From Clavulina sp. PMI_390 (lineage: Eukaryota > Basidiomycota > Agaricomycetes > Cantharellales > Hydnaceae): a stretch of DNA of 64,000 bases. This document shows, piece after piece, positions 10,140 to 22,828 of the stretch. The DNA lies in NCBI GenBank assembly GCA_015039315.1, contig WIDE01000015.1, forward strand, positions 254,836-318,835. The letters are read 5' to 3'. The position numbers and the translations under genes were made by a program. Positions within the stretch are counted from its first letter, which is position 1, and every line of letters begins with the position of its first letter. The notes under the pieces were generated by a model, which was not told the DNA's origin, did not search any database, and worked only from the letters and a program-made list of their open reading frames with translations.

Positions 10140-13100
10140 ATGTCCACACCGTATTCGGCGCTCGCGCCTGCTGCCAAATTGGCTAGGAGGCAATCAGGAG
10201 GTACGTTTTGATGCGTCTCCCTCGTGTCGTGTTCAATGGCTCCGGTCCAACACACTCAACTGACGGATCCCCATCCAACAACAACATCGCCGTCGGTCCC
10301 TCCCCCCTGTGCATTCAACATCTGGCATTCCCTCGTGCCCACGCATGCATAACTCGTATCCGCATATCGCATATGGGACGATGATTGATGATAATCAGCT
10401 GCTGCATCATCTCCGCTAAACACCTCCACCAACTCCAACGCCGACGCCACCACCACCACTCCGACTGCTGCTGCTGCGTCTAATATTAATACCACGAACG
10501 CATCTAACGCCAACCCCTCCACCACCTCAGCGGATGCGATCCCTTTGCCCTCATCTTCCACCTCTAACGCCCCTCCTCAGCAAATCCCCATCCCATCTTC
10601 CTCTCAGTCCTCGCCCTCGGCGCCGCAGCCTCCCTCCAACGGCTCACCTCCCTTGATCAAACGCAAGGCACCTCCCATGTCATCCTATAGCTTTGGCAAT
10701 CAGGGTGGATCGGGTATGGCCGGCGCTCTCGATCTCGCCTCGTTCTCTCCCAATCCAACAATGAGCAAAGGCGGTGCGTTTGGTGGGAAATTCGCGGCAG
10801 GCCCGCTCGCTCAGTGAGTCTTGTTTCATTTATGCTCTTCGAAAGAGAGCGTTTGTCTATTGTGGAGCAGGATTCTGTCCTCGTTTTCCGTCCTCGAGAC
10901 CCTTTTGCTTTGGCGGAACGCAGTTTTTTCTTCTCCCTTCTGTCCCTTTCCTTGCTCTCTTGCTCTTCCCATTCCCTCAGCAAGGAAGCTATCAACTGAA
11001 ACTGACTATACCTCTCTGATTCGCCTTGTACACGTTCACTTGTGGTTCCTGCATAACGCTTCCCGAAATTTACCGGGCGCCGCTGCTACTACGGCACTAT
11101 ACCTTGCTCTTCGCTTCTGGCGCTACCCGCAAATTTCTCCCTGCTTGCTGCCGGGCGGTCTCTCGTCATAATTTCGCTTTTTTATTTTGCGGGCTCGTCA
11201 ATATCCATCCCCATGCTACTCTCCCCCGACGCTCGATCCCCACCTCGTAATCTCCACCGTACCTGGCTGTGTCATCACCATGCCTCCCGAATAAACTGTC
11301 GATCCGCCTCGTTCTTGATTTTTCTTTCGTTATTCCTGATGATGGCCAATCACCCAATGACCACCGAACTTGCCCGCTTCCTTGCATCATTCCCGGTATT
11401 CATCCGCTCCCGCATCATATTGATCGCCCGAACAGTCTGGTCCTCGAAGACCGCTTCTCCTTCGGCCGCGAGACGCCACCATCCCAACGACGCTCGCCCT
11501 CGCCGCCTTATTTCCCCAACATTACGAACACTAATGCCTCCAGCACGACTGCCACGACCAACAGCAACAATGGCTTCAGAGCCCTGGCTCCCGCGCCTCT
11601 CAGCACTTCTTCCAATGCACTGTACAACATCAACCACGCCGCAAGCATCCAGAGTGCTGGCCCTACAACGAGTGGCTCGGGGAGCCCGCAAGCTTCGCCT
11701 ACTGCGACAGCGATGCTCCCCCCATCGTCAGCGACGTCGCAGGCGAGCCAACAAAGTCTGCAATCCAGTGTAAAAACAAACCCGCTCGCGGCGCTCAGCT
11801 CGGCGTTCCCTAATGTCCAGCCCAAAGTCTCGCAGGCTCAGCAGCAGCAGAGCCAGCCTACTACCACGAGCCAGCGGCCCCCGCTGTTCAGCACGGCGTC
11901 GAGCACGACGGTCACGCGCGATTCGTACCAGAACCAAACCCAGTCGAGCACGAATGCCAATTCGTACTCGTACGGCGGGGCGAGCCAGATGATGGCGCCT
12001 CAGCAATCGTACATGGGAGCTCCGTTCTCGGAAGATGAGGCTGGGCTAGAAGAGCAGCAGCAAGCTCAATCTCAAGCTCGTGGACGAGGGGGACGAAATG
12101 ATGATGACGAGGATGTTTATGTAGGCGCGTATGCGCGTCAGCAGCAACAGCCACCGCAACAGACTCCACCTCATCTCCAGCAGTATGGAGGGATTGGCGG
12201 ATGGGGAAATATCACGACGACGACACCGATGCCTCAGTACCCCCAGTCCCAACCAGCGACCTACCCTGGTCCGCTGTACCCGAGCGTGAAGAACAAGAGC
12301 TCGAGCAGCCTCAACAGCCTTAATAGCTTGCACTCCAACCCTGGTCCCGCTGCAGCTCCTTCGAATGGCACTTCCGGAGGCAACCCCCTGCTCGAAAAGC
12401 GCGCCTCGAATGGAAGCGTGAACAATGTCCAGAGTAACAACAGCAGTGCTGCTGTCAACTCGGGCTATACGGGTCATGGCGGTCTTGCGACGCCGAACTT
12501 GATTGACATCCTTGGCGTCCCGCCTCTTCCTGATACGTCAGATGATCATCTTGATTCGTCGAACTACGCGAGCTCCCCTGGAGGCTCGAGCGGAACGCCT
12601 CCTGGGCCTCTGCCGTTCCTGAGCGCTCCTGCCGCCGCTGCTAACGGGGTCAACATGCCTCCTGCGCCGATCCCCTATGTTCTTCCATCCAACTCCGCAT
12701 CCAACTCGAACACAAACGTGAATGCCGCCCAGCAGAATCAGAGTACGACGAATTCGAGCAACAACAACAACAGCAATAGCAATAACCCCTATTCGAACGC
12801 GAATCCCGTGCGCAGACAGTTCCTCCCTACTCATTCGTTGGCGTACCAGCGCCCAGGCTCGCCCTTGAGGCACGANNNNNNNNNNNNNNNNNNNNNNNNN
12901 NNNNNNNNNNNNNNNNNNNNNNNNNNNNNNNNNNNNNNNNNNNNNNNNNNNNNNNNNNNNNNNNNNNNNNNNNNNNNNNNNNNNNNNNNNNNNNNNNNNN
13001 NNNNNNNNNNNNNNNNNNNNNNNNNNNNNNNNNNNNNNNNNNNNNNNNNNNNNNNNNNNNNNNNNNNNNNNNNNNNNNNNNNNNNNNNNNNNNNNNNNNN

Positions 13101-16100
13101 NNNNNNNNNNNNNNNNNNNNNNNNNNNNNNNNNNNNNNNNNNNNNNNNNNNNNNNNNNNNNNNNNNNNNNNNNNNNNNNNNNNNNNNNNNCAACAACAAC
13201 AGCAATAGCAATAACCCCTATTCGAACGCGAATCCCGTGCGCAGACAGTTCCTCCCTACTCATTCGTTGGCGTACCAGCGCCCAGGCTCGCCCTTGAGGC
13301 ACGAGAGCTTCTCTGCTTCGTCTCTCATGCACTCTCAGCCTCATTCTCAATCGCAGTCGCAATTGCAACAGCAGCAGCAGCAGCAAAGCCAGAGCCAGAG
13401 CCAGGCCCAGAGCCAATGGTTCGATGATCGTGCTGGTGATAGGGACGATACGGTCGTACTGCAGCACTCGCCCCGCTCCAACACCACCACAGGTGGTGGT
13501 CCTGGCGTATCTCCCCCAATTGCGACGAAGCCCGCCCCTCGTCCGTCGATTTCAAACACGAACACGACGTCCTCTGGGAGCTTCCCTGGTCACAGTAGGA
13601 ATAGGAGCGGCAGTGGTGGACAGAGTGGCATCAACAGGGAGTTGCCCACCCCTCCCTCTGCGTCGTCTGCCGTGAAGCCCGCGAACTCGACCACCACGAC
13701 GCCCCCGACTCAAGGCCAGAGCCAAGGCCAGGATGTGGGAAAGAAAGCATTCACACCTCCGAAAGCGAGCAATCAAAATGGTATGTTTGTCCTTCTTTTT
13801 CTCCAGTGACGGATTTTGCTCAATACTCATTTTACTACCGCTTTTTTCTCTTTATTAGAGCAACGACCGACCCCGCCTGATTTCTCGAGGCAGAGCACTA
13901 ACGCGACTGTTACGTCGAGCGGTGGGTACCAGACTGGTATGTCGGGGACGACAGCGCAAGATCGTAGTCTTCCGCTCCGTGAAGACAACGAGTGGAACCA
14001 CCGTTCTAACAACCCAAATATCAACAACCCTGGGAGTGGCGAGAGGACGACTGTCCCCAGTGTTGCTGGTTCAGCACATGTTACGCCTACTCCGACCCCT
14101 CCTCTGACTCAAGCAGCCGTACCAGCTGCCCCTCCCGCCCCTACAATCACTGCTTCCACGTCGAACGCGAACAACACCGGTAGCAACAACAACCCGAATG
14201 CTGCGCACATCGTTCGCCGGGCCCAACAATACTCCCCTGAGCAGCGCATTCACGCCCCTCGTGCCGTGCCTCTCATCGATTTCGAGGACTTTGAACCCCA
14301 TGCCCTCCTTGCGCACGCTGCTGCCGCCGCTGCGGCAGCCCATTCCCCACTTCAACAACAGCAGGCGTACGCCAACTTCCTCGCTCGTGCGCCTTCCGCA
14401 CTGTCAATGGGCTACGGTATGGGCGTAGGTGTGCCGGTTCCTGGAGGAATCCTCCCCGTCCCAGGGTACTATTACCCACCCCCGCCCGCTGCTCAAGCAC
14501 AGTATTACAATGCTGCTGCTGCTGCTGCCACTAGTGGTAATGCAAGCAGCGGAGGGAGCAGCTCACAGCTGCCCATGTACAGCGAGTTTGTGAACCTTCC
14601 ACCTGACATGACGGGCAATAGTGGTTTCATGGACTACTACACCTCACTCGCAGGTGGCGGAGAGGACGACGATGAAGAGGAAGAGGACCAGCAGATGCAC
14701 ATGCCTCCTTATCCCAGCCACGAAGTTGAGAGGGGTCGTCAGGGTGGCAGCCCGACCCCAAGCTCGACGCTGATGCATGGACTGACTCTGGATGAGTCGA
14801 GCCCACAACAGCGACACGCCCAGAGCCAGACCCAGAGTCAGGTCCAGGGCTCAAGCAGCCAGATGCAACGCCAGCCTTCGTTCGATCAGCGACACCACGA
14901 CGATCAGCATAATCAGCATAAACGCTCCAACTCGCAACCCCGCAAGTCGGGGACTGCCACTGGTTCTGGAACCACTGGAATGCCAGGCTATGACGAGTAT
15001 GCTGCCTCGCGGGGACAGTCGCACGCTCAGGGCCAACAGCAGCAACAGTCTCGTCATCAGGATGAGTACCACCAACACCAGCACCAGCAGCACCAACAGC
15101 ATCACCATGGTCACTCGCATTCCCATTCACAATCGAAGCAAAACCAGGCCCCCGCCGCCCCGCTCACGCGCGCCAACCTGCGAGCAAATGCGGGTGATAT
15201 CTATGAGCCTTATGATCCCGTAATGCAGCATGCGATGTGGTTCCTAGAGGTGCGTCAAATCTATTCATCCATCTATCGATGGGGGACAGTTTATCCGTTC
15301 TTGTATACTGATTCGAGGGTGTTTCTCTCACATTTGCTCTTCCATGCATTCATGGACGATCCTTTCTCGATCGGATCGCGCCTCGTCGACTGTGATCCGG
15401 TGGCGGGCTTGATGGCTTGTCTTATGCATTCAACAGCAGCAACGCCAGCGTGTCCTTTACCAGCCACACCCACAGGCTCTTCCTGCCGCGTTCCTGGATG
15501 AGTTCTCGCCTATCCAGCGTTTCCCGGAAGACGACAGCCAAAATCCTCAGGGACCAAGCATCGAAGAACCTCAGCAAGGGCGCCATGGTCAAAGCCATCA
15601 GACCTCGCGGTCAAACCAGAATGGCGGTCAGCAGGCTTCACAACGTGCTGGTCAGGGCAATAATGCGAATGAAGTCAATGCTCGGAATGGGGGTGCTTCC
15701 CAGCATCAACACCCAGACAGACCCCAATCTGCGACATCCTCGCATTTCCACAATACAAACGTCCGTCGCCCAGATGCGCCAATCCCACCCACTCCCCAAT
15801 CGTCCACGTTCTTCCCTTCTGTTGCTCCTACCCCCTACCCTCTGGTCTTCTCTCCGATTCCTGGTGCAGGCTCTGCTCCGCAAGGCATCAGTGCTGCTCT
15901 TGGTGCTCCGCCACTAGCTGCATCCGGCATCTCAGCAACTCCCGCCCCTCTTCGCAATACTGCCGGTCACCCACAACAGCTCGGTGTCCCCAGTCGGCGT
16001 GAATTTGTTGAGCCCGCTCTTCCGACTAGCACTACCGCTGCCGCTCCTCCTTCACCGATCCAGATGCAACGGTACTACCCTGGTGGTCCAAGGTATTATC

Positions 16101-17462
16101 CTGCACCACCGCCGAGCATCCCCAGCACGGCGATGTCGTCGCCGTTCACAGGTCCCATCAATCCTTTCATTCGTAGCCATCTGCTCCAAGGTGATCGTGA
16201 AAGTGTAGTGAGCAGTCCTAGCCACTTCCCACTTCCTCTCCCCGTTCGCAGCAAAGTGAAGAAGAACAAGAAGGCTGCTGCCGCTGCCGCTGCCGGCGCT
16301 TCCACTGCTGCTACGGGCACCACGAATGGTCACGCTGCTAAGGAACGTCCTTCGGCTACTGCCACTTCGCCAGGCGTCAGCACGCACGCACCTGCAGTCA
16401 CGGGGGCTGCGGCAACTCAGCGAGGCCCTCGTGAGCCCCCAGCACGTGTTGCGAGTACGGTCCCTCCCAGTTCCGATACTGATCAGGAGGTTAAGCCCGA
16501 TGAGGAAGACGATGGAGACCTCACTGAGGGCCGTGATGACCGGTTCCGGACGCGTTCTGCGCCTCCCCTCAGCCTCACACCTGTTGCGGGAGCACCATCC
16601 CGATTCAGGGCCAGTCATTTGGCAGCTGCGCTGGCGCCCCACCATGCCTACGGCGCTCGCTCAAGCACCGATGACGATGAGGAGAGTGAGCTCTGGGAAG
16701 AGGAAGAGGAGGAGTCTGATTTCTTGGATAACGAAATGCATCCCACTTACGTCCAGAACCCCACGAAGAGGAACAGGAAGTTCCAAGATAAACTTGGCGA
16801 GATGATTCGACTCGTGAGTGAACCCTATCTAATCCCACTACATATGATTAACCGTTACCCTCTCATTCTCAGTTTAATGAGATGGATCGCACTACTGATG
16901 CAACGATGTTGCTCTTCATCTCCCAACCTGATGGTTCGCCTGCTGGCACTCACATGCTCTCATCGCGCAATGTCCGCCGATCAACGAGATACATGGCCTC
17001 TGCAAACGCTGCGCGAGCCTCCTTCAGCCAGATTTCTGCCTCTCGTCGCCGTATTGTGCGCAAGAGGAAGCTTGAAGCTGAGCTCCGAGCCAGGCAAGAA
17101 GAGCGCTTGAGTACGGCGTCAGGCACGACACTAGGTGGAGACCTGAGTCCCACTAGCTCAAACGCTGCCTTTGCAAATGACTTGATGCGCAAGAATGTTG
17201 CACAGGTGGAGGCTCTAGCCGAGCGAGCTGAGGGTCAGGGTGTTGATGGCTTGAAGGTGGCTCTGAGGACCACCCTTGATACGCTCCGCCAAATGCATAA
17301 GTACGTTCCCTCTAATGATCTTGTGTTAGATTTGAAATACTGACTAGTGCGCGCCTTCACAGAATCAGCGAAGAACGAGAGGAGCGCCGACGTGATGAGG
17401 CTGCTCGCCAGCGTCGCGAAGCTGCCCAGATGGAAGAACTCCTTCAGTCCCTTTCCCACTGA
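10140..17462 (+). CDS. Large Gln/Asn/Ser-rich protein of unknown function with basic C-terminal coiled coil
   Basis: Seven exons keep phase throughout: 10140-10200, 10399-10813, 11436-13780, 13859-15249, 15437-16813, 16873-17300 and 17363-17462. Exon 3 contains the 315-N gap. Once the duplicated gap flank is removed the protein is about 1,895 residues. I do not recognise the family. Ordered islands are IKRKAPPMSSYSFGNQG and LEDRFSFGRETPPSQRRSP near the N-terminus, and DPVMQHAMWFLEQQRQRVLY in the middle. The end has RKFQDKLGEMIRLFNEMDRT followed by a long Arg/Glu-rich helix to the last residue. Between them lie Gln, Asn, Ser, Thr, Ala and His-Gln tracts and acidic runs. The sequence suggests a scaffold or RNA/transcription-associated disordered protein, but that is inference only. 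The 622-nt intron 10814-11435 is long for this genome, so an extra small exon there cannot be excluded. Confidence 0.72.
12762..12875. repeat. 114-bp sequence identical to 13191-13304, left copy
   Basis: The 114 bases directly left of the N run are repeated exactly at 13191-13304, directly right of it. The repeat begins in a CAA run and ends at the gap edge, which is the pattern of two contig ends that overlap but were not merged. Confidence 0.9.
12876..13190. other. Assembly gap (315 N)
   Basis: Unknown bases lie inside exon 3 of the Gln/Asn-rich gene. Identical 114-bp flanks indicate that the true gap length may be zero or negative. The reading frame is kept either way, because collapsing the duplication removes 429 bp (143 codons). 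Confidence 0.95.
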
Positions 17463-18091
17463 ACAGGAAAATGAATTAAACTATTCTGTTGTTTGACTTT
17501 CACGTCTTGATCACGACTTTCTACCACGACTGCATTCACGAACCTTCGTAACGATCTTACACCAATTCCCTGCACAACCATACAAAAAACGTCGTTTTTT
17601 TGCATCTTTTGTTGATCTCATTATCATCCTTGTCTCATTGCCTATCCTTCGAGACTTCTATTCTGCATTCATCGATTTCATTGCTATATGTTGTCATGCC
17701 CCTCCCTCATTTGTTTCTTCATTAGTATACATCCCGGTGATGTTACACCATCATGCCAATTTTCCTTCCTCGTTAAACAGACAATTGCGCCATCTCGCTA
17801 TCTAGAGTTCTGCGACCCGTTAGTACGATGGAATGGATTATTTTTTGGATGATCATTCTTAGGCGCGGGACAGGATGATGGGGGCGAACAAGTTTTTCCG
17901 AATACGACGAAGTCAGCGGCAAAGCAAGGAGATCACGGTTCCGATAGTTAAAACATGATATGTCAAGAAATCATCGCGTCGGCGTTGCTCAGAAGAATGA
18001 TGGAGCTTGCAATCTTGTGCAAGAGCAAGAAGAGCTTTGGGCGCACAATGGAATTGACGTAGGGAAACCTGAAAATAAGTATGATGTGCAC
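17463..18091. other. Convergent intergenic region (3' UTRs)
   Basis: This lies between the stop of the Gln/Asn-rich gene and the stop of the Git1-like transporter. It is T-rich on the plus strand just after 17462, consistent with 3' untranslated sequence. No gene seen. Confidence 0.5.
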
Positions 18092-20527
18092 TCAAGAGAG
18101 GGGCTCAACCTTCTCATTGACAATCCCGGAAGAAACAGTCTCGCCAGAGAGGATTTCCGCTTTGCGCTCTTCAGCAGTCAGGCCCATGGCCGAAGTGTCA
18201 TACCCATTCGCTTCCAAATACGCGCGAAATTCAGCATCCTCTTTTTCCATTCCGTCGTGATCGAGAGGTTTGACCCAGAGGAAGGTGATTATAGCACTGA
18301 GAATGGCAAGGCCTAGTCGAGTGTGATGAATAAAGTGCTCAGGTAATGAAATATGCAAGGAGCAATCGGAAGAGCTCTCACCTGAGCCAACCCAGAAGGG
18401 ACCAGTATCGCCCCGGCTAGGATCACTTCCGTGTCTGGAGAAAGCGGTGATCATAGGAGGGAAACACCAAATGCCAACGATTGCACCAATCTTGCCCACA
18501 GCGGCAGCGACACCGTAGAAATGGCCGCGGATAGCAGTAGCTCCACTCTTGGAGGCGAGCAGACCGAGGTTGTTGCCAGGCCCCAGCTCCCCAAAGGAGA
18601 GGAAGATGCCGTACAAGACGGCAAAGGCAGCGATGTGTTTCGAGAGCTGCACGTATGCACCTGACATGATGAAGCCTATCACAGCTTGGCAAAGCAAACC
18701 GACAATCATAGTGTATTTAGGCCCAAGGTAGTCAATGAGGAAGGCCCCACCTAGGGTCCCAGGAATGTAGAACAAGCTGCAAAAAGGAGGGAGTTGAGAT
18801 GTATGATTTGCTTAAATCAAGCCTCGGAACCTACTTGATAACTACATTCCAACCGAATACCACGGTGAGTGCGGTGTTGTCCCCAGTGATAGCGTCGACG
18901 ATGGTAGACGAGTAAATACCGAAAGGATATGTGATAAAGTCATAGATGAACTAATAAATATTGCATCAAGTTATGGCTCGTGAGCTGAGTTTCAGGGATC
19001 CAACGCGAGACTGTCTTACCCAGGTTGCGCAGATGGCAAAGAGGCGAACCCAGTAGCGCTTAATAACAAGCCAATAGGGAACTCTAGCATGCTTCATGGA
19101 GTTGCGCTGAACCAAATCAGGCTCCATCATCTTCAGCCGCCAGAAAAAGACGGCAAGAGCAGGGACGACCCCAAGGCCGAGAGAAAGTCGCCAATTGACA
19201 CGAAGGTGTTCCTCGCCAAAACTAATTGAAAACGACAAAAATCAATATTATCATTGGCTTCTTTGGCTGTGATTTTGGGTACATACATCCATAGAAGGAC
19301 GAGGGGGACAAAAGCAGACACGACGAACCCCCAATCGATCATACAGTCTCAGGGGGAATGAGCATTAATGGATCTTTTTCCATAACCGATGGTGGAGATA
19401 CGCACTTGTTGCAAGAGCAAACCATCGGTGCTGGGAGTTCCTAGCAACAGAGGGACCCTCGGTTTGTTCTGAGGCAGCAACGGAGCCACACGGATACTCA
19501 GCGCCAAGCTACAGCATTATCCGCACCAACAAATTAGACGAATACTTGAGAGAAGTGCACGAGACAAACCCCAATACCAATGAGGAAACGGTATGCAGAG
19601 AGAGCTGCGATGAGGCCCCCAAACGAACCATGGGCACCATACGACGCAGCAGAGAGTGCAGAGAAAAGTGCAATAATAACAGTGGCCGTCATCTAAGCGT
19701 AATCGACCGTGAAGTAAATGAGAGGGCCAGGATCCCAGTCACCAAGATCGTGCCGTAGCATGTTCGGGGCCAATGAACAATGAAGCAAATGGGTGATTTG
19801 AAGCCCGTAAGAGAAATTCAGCGATTTGGCGTATGAGTTCCACGTACCATGCCAAACTTGCGGCCGATTTTGTCGGAAAGGTAGCCGAAAACGAGCATCC
19901 CTACAATCATGCCAGCAAATGCGAAGGAAGATATGTCCCTACTGTAGTAGGAATTCTGAGCATAGCCCTCAGGATATATTTTCTTTAGCACTGGGGAAGA
20001 CAGTTGATGAGACACTAGCACAAACGCTCAGTAGATCATTACTGCATAGAGGCACGTACTAGTGTTGACGGAGCCGATGACTGTAAGTGATCAATCATGT
20101 CGGAAAATTGACCAGTCCATGTGAGAGGTTTGAATAAGAAAGGAAGGGTTAGGCAACAATGAGGATGTTAATACTATGGGAAATCCACATAGGCGAGATT
20201 CATTTGGGCGACACTGGGACGAGATAACGACATACTTCCATTGGCATAACCTGCATTGTGACCCGGAAAAGCGTTAGGAGCATACGCTGGATACCATGAT
20301 ATCCATAAGCCTACCGTCAGAGAAGAGTGCAGTACCACAACTGCTCTCAATCCATGACAAGCAATGTGACAAGGTATAGGAAGGCAGATATCGATTGTTG
20401 TTTAGGAGAAGATCTATTGTGATCAAGTTGAGGTGGATAAGAGAGAAAAGGCTTACGCAAAGATAAGTGACACCTGTTTCAACTTGGAAGCACGGGTGTA
20501 AGAGGGAATCGTGGTCTCGACATCCAT
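18092..20527 (-). CDS. git1: Git1-type glycerophosphodiester (glycerophosphoinositol)/phosphate transporter, MFS
   Basis: Twelve exons give 498 residues with every phase matching: 20527-20457, 20340-20315, 20250-20236, 20080-20060, 19990-19848, 19692-19570, 19508-19406, 19347-19287, 19221-19020, 18950-18835, 18776-18382 and 18312-18092. MFS hallmarks are clear. There is an N-terminal FSDGYANGIIGSVN, the loop 2-3 motif GYLSDKIGRKFGM, and FLIGIGLGAEYPCGSVA in TM4. TM10-11 reads FGELGPGNNLGLLASKSGAT, then AIRGHFYGVAAAVGK. The GPGNxLGLL...ATAIRG form fits Git1 rather than Pho84, whose equivalent loop carries a GECFPTRYR-type sequence. Git1 proteins import glycerophosphoinositol and glycerophosphocholine at the plasma membrane as phosphate and inositol sources. 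Exons 2-4 are microexons of 26, 15 and 21 nt, so ORF finders miss the N-terminus. The last intron (69 nt) is open in frame. Confidence 0.83.
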
Positions 20528-21314
20528 GTCAGTTGATGCAGTAGAAGATGGATAGCGTCTTCGTGATTAAAGTGGAGCAGGGGACGAGAGGAGATAGGGA
20601 GGGAGCAGTGAATGTAGATAGGCAAACGAAGGCTGGAGAGAAGAACCCAGAGTGGGGCCATGTATATCAATTGCCCCCACCTTCCAGTCTTGGAGAGCTG
20701 GATCGACGCACATGGGGCACATTAAATGAAGAGCCCGGCTGAGCAATCGTACTACTAAGAAGGAGCGCCACCCCACGACTTCCAATAAGCCGCAGTAGCT
20801 CGAGGCGAATCATTGCTTCGCAGGCCTAATTGAACAAGTGCTTTGACTTCCAGAATGGCTTAGTCTGAGACGAGGGCTGGGGAGCGCGGCGGTGCTGCGA
20901 CCAGCTTTGGTGATTCTTGCGATACCTTTGAGGAAATTTCTATCCTGATCACCGCCTAGCCAGGAGAAATTTACGATCCAACACAGCACCTTGACTTGAA
21001 CAAGCACGTGCGAGCCACGACCAGACTCGAACCCTATGTTCTGCTGCTTGGCTGTCAGAACCTTGTCCTACATGTACATACTTTTGACCTCTCTAGGACT
21101 CAATCGATGTTAGTGCTGTTGGTTTACGATTTCGATATGACTAGAAGGCGGATGCTAATATACATGACGGAACACATTTTTTTTTTGGTTCAAGTGCATA
21201 GACATGTGACGTGGGATCATAGAACGGAAATTGTGAACGCTCAAGATGAAGTGAATTCTTTTCGTGTGGCAAAACGAGTACGGCCCTCGGATACGCAGAA
21301 TTTAGCAGGTGATG
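20528..21314. other. Intergenic region between Git1 start and F-box A2 stop
   Basis: This holds the promoter of the transporter and the 3' flank of F-box A2. The part from about 21100 to 21314 resembles 23500-23710 (3' flank of A3), for example a shared CATGTGACGTGG followed by ATCATAGAACGGAAA. No additional gene seen. Confidence 0.55.
21005..21010. promoter_or_regulatory. CACGTG box upstream of the Git1-like gene
   Basis: A palindromic CACGTG lies about 480 bp upstream of the transporter ATG. In yeast, GIT1 responds to the bHLH factor Pho4, which binds CACGTG. Applying that to this fungus is inference, and a single hexamer can occur by chance. Confidence 0.25.
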
Positions 21315-22828
21315 CTACTGTGATGGTGCTGGCTCATCAGCGATCAAGACGGGGACCAAGGCAGCTTCACAAGCAGTAGTTGCAGAGCCACAACGGCATC
21401 GAGGGAATAGGATGAGCTCTTGCACAGTAGAGTCCCTGTTGCCTGCCCCTAGCAGGTCGTCGCATATCGTCAAGTTTTCAAAGGGGCCGCCTCCGCCATT
21501 TGATCGATCAAGCAGAATCTCGGCTATCCAATCTTGAAGCTCGGGAGTAGAAGCGTCGACATCCGATTGGTATTCTCCGCCACAGAGAGGCGTAATTGCC
21601 AGGTGGGTAAGTTGGCGAGTAATGCTAAGTGGGAAGAGAACCATGCACCCGATAATACAGTGATCAGCACCGTATAGTTTCACATCGGACAAATGAGTCG
21701 ATCCAGTTAGCTGAGAGGAACGCGAGATCATTCAGGGCTTCAGACTAATCAAGCGAAGCAGCCACTCACAGTTTCAGCATCCAACTCCGGGAGCGGGTCT
21801 GGGCCACCTCGAATGTACGCATCAATCGTAAGAGATCGGAGGTTGTTCAGAGGCAACTCGGTGAAAAGATCCACGAGCTGGTCCGTTTCAGCCTTTTTGA
21901 TTACCAGAACTTGAACTTCCGCCTTAATGATCGGGTTGGGCTCAATTTCCATATAGCTTTTCTGCAAGTTGTCGACAATAAGTTCTTGCAGCGCTGGCGC
22001 TCCACTGATTATGCTGAACAGCACTTCTTTTGTAACGCGCTCAACGTGCAGCTGCTGCAAGACTGGAAGCTCAACCGCCCACCCCAACTCAAGCCCCGAC
22101 AGTTTCAAAGTCCGCAGTGATGGCAACACTCCAACAACTGAGACTGATGAGAGAAACGGGGAATAGTTAGTGTGATAAACCACATCAAGGAGACGGAGTT
22201 TGGGAAGGCCGCTTTCTAGTAGCTCCTGAAATGCGTTGATAGGATCTTCAGGAGGCGTTGTGTCGTAGGAGGCTGCGTGAATGAAACAGTTAACGAGGTT
22301 ATAGCCAAGTTGGTGGACGAGAGGAGAATCAGAAGACATGTCAGGGCGGTTTCTGATCATGAGCTCCGTCGGAGGGCCGAACGCGACACTTGAGTTACCG
22401 CACAAGCGATCGCAGCCATTCGTCAGGAATGTGATTTTCTTCCACAACGATTTTTGCGAGGTAGCCACGGCATGCCATGAACGACAGACGAGACTGAGCG
22501 AGCGAGCGTCTTCGACCGTCACCACCGCGAAGGAGAATATAGATCTCAAGACTCCGTCAGGGAGGCAAGAGATAGGGACGAGACACGACTGACAATGCGC
22601 TCGTTGACGGAAGAACTCAGCACGCGCGTTCACAAGCAACTTTTCCAGCTCAGCAACCCGGAGGAAGGTATCTTCTGTAGACTCCACGTAATGAAGGGCC
22701 GTGTATTTTGCAACCAGCCTCTGGTTGGGAGGGAGATTGAGAAGTGGCGCGACGTTTTCCACAGGACTACGAACAGCATCGCTGAGTCGATTGAGAGCTT
22801 TGCTGACGCCGTTAAGAATGTCGTCCAT
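21315..22828 (-). CDS. F-box protein, family A (copy A2)
   Basis: Exon 1 is 22828-21770 and exon 2 is 21710-21315, with a phase-0 GTGAGT...CAG intron of 59 nt; the protein is 484 residues. It starts MDDILNGVSK, preceded in frame only by non-ATG codons. The N-terminal module has VAPLLNLPPNQR (residues 25-36), then a heptad-like helix to residue 75 and an F-box at about 83-130 (VPISCLPDGVLRSIFSF, SLVCRSWHAVA). The rest is an LRR-like tail with repeated L-x-x-L-x-L strands and a closing segment LFPRCRCGSATTACEA. As an F-box protein it should recruit a substrate to an SCF ubiquitin ligase through Skp1; the substrate is unknown. It is the most downstream copy of a three-gene minus-strand tandem array, and by eye most like A3. 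Confidence 0.88.

Noticed and set aside
13191..13304. True tandem protein repeat in the Gln/Asn-rich gene
   Set aside because: The exact 114-bp identity ending precisely at an N run is better explained by unmerged contig ends.
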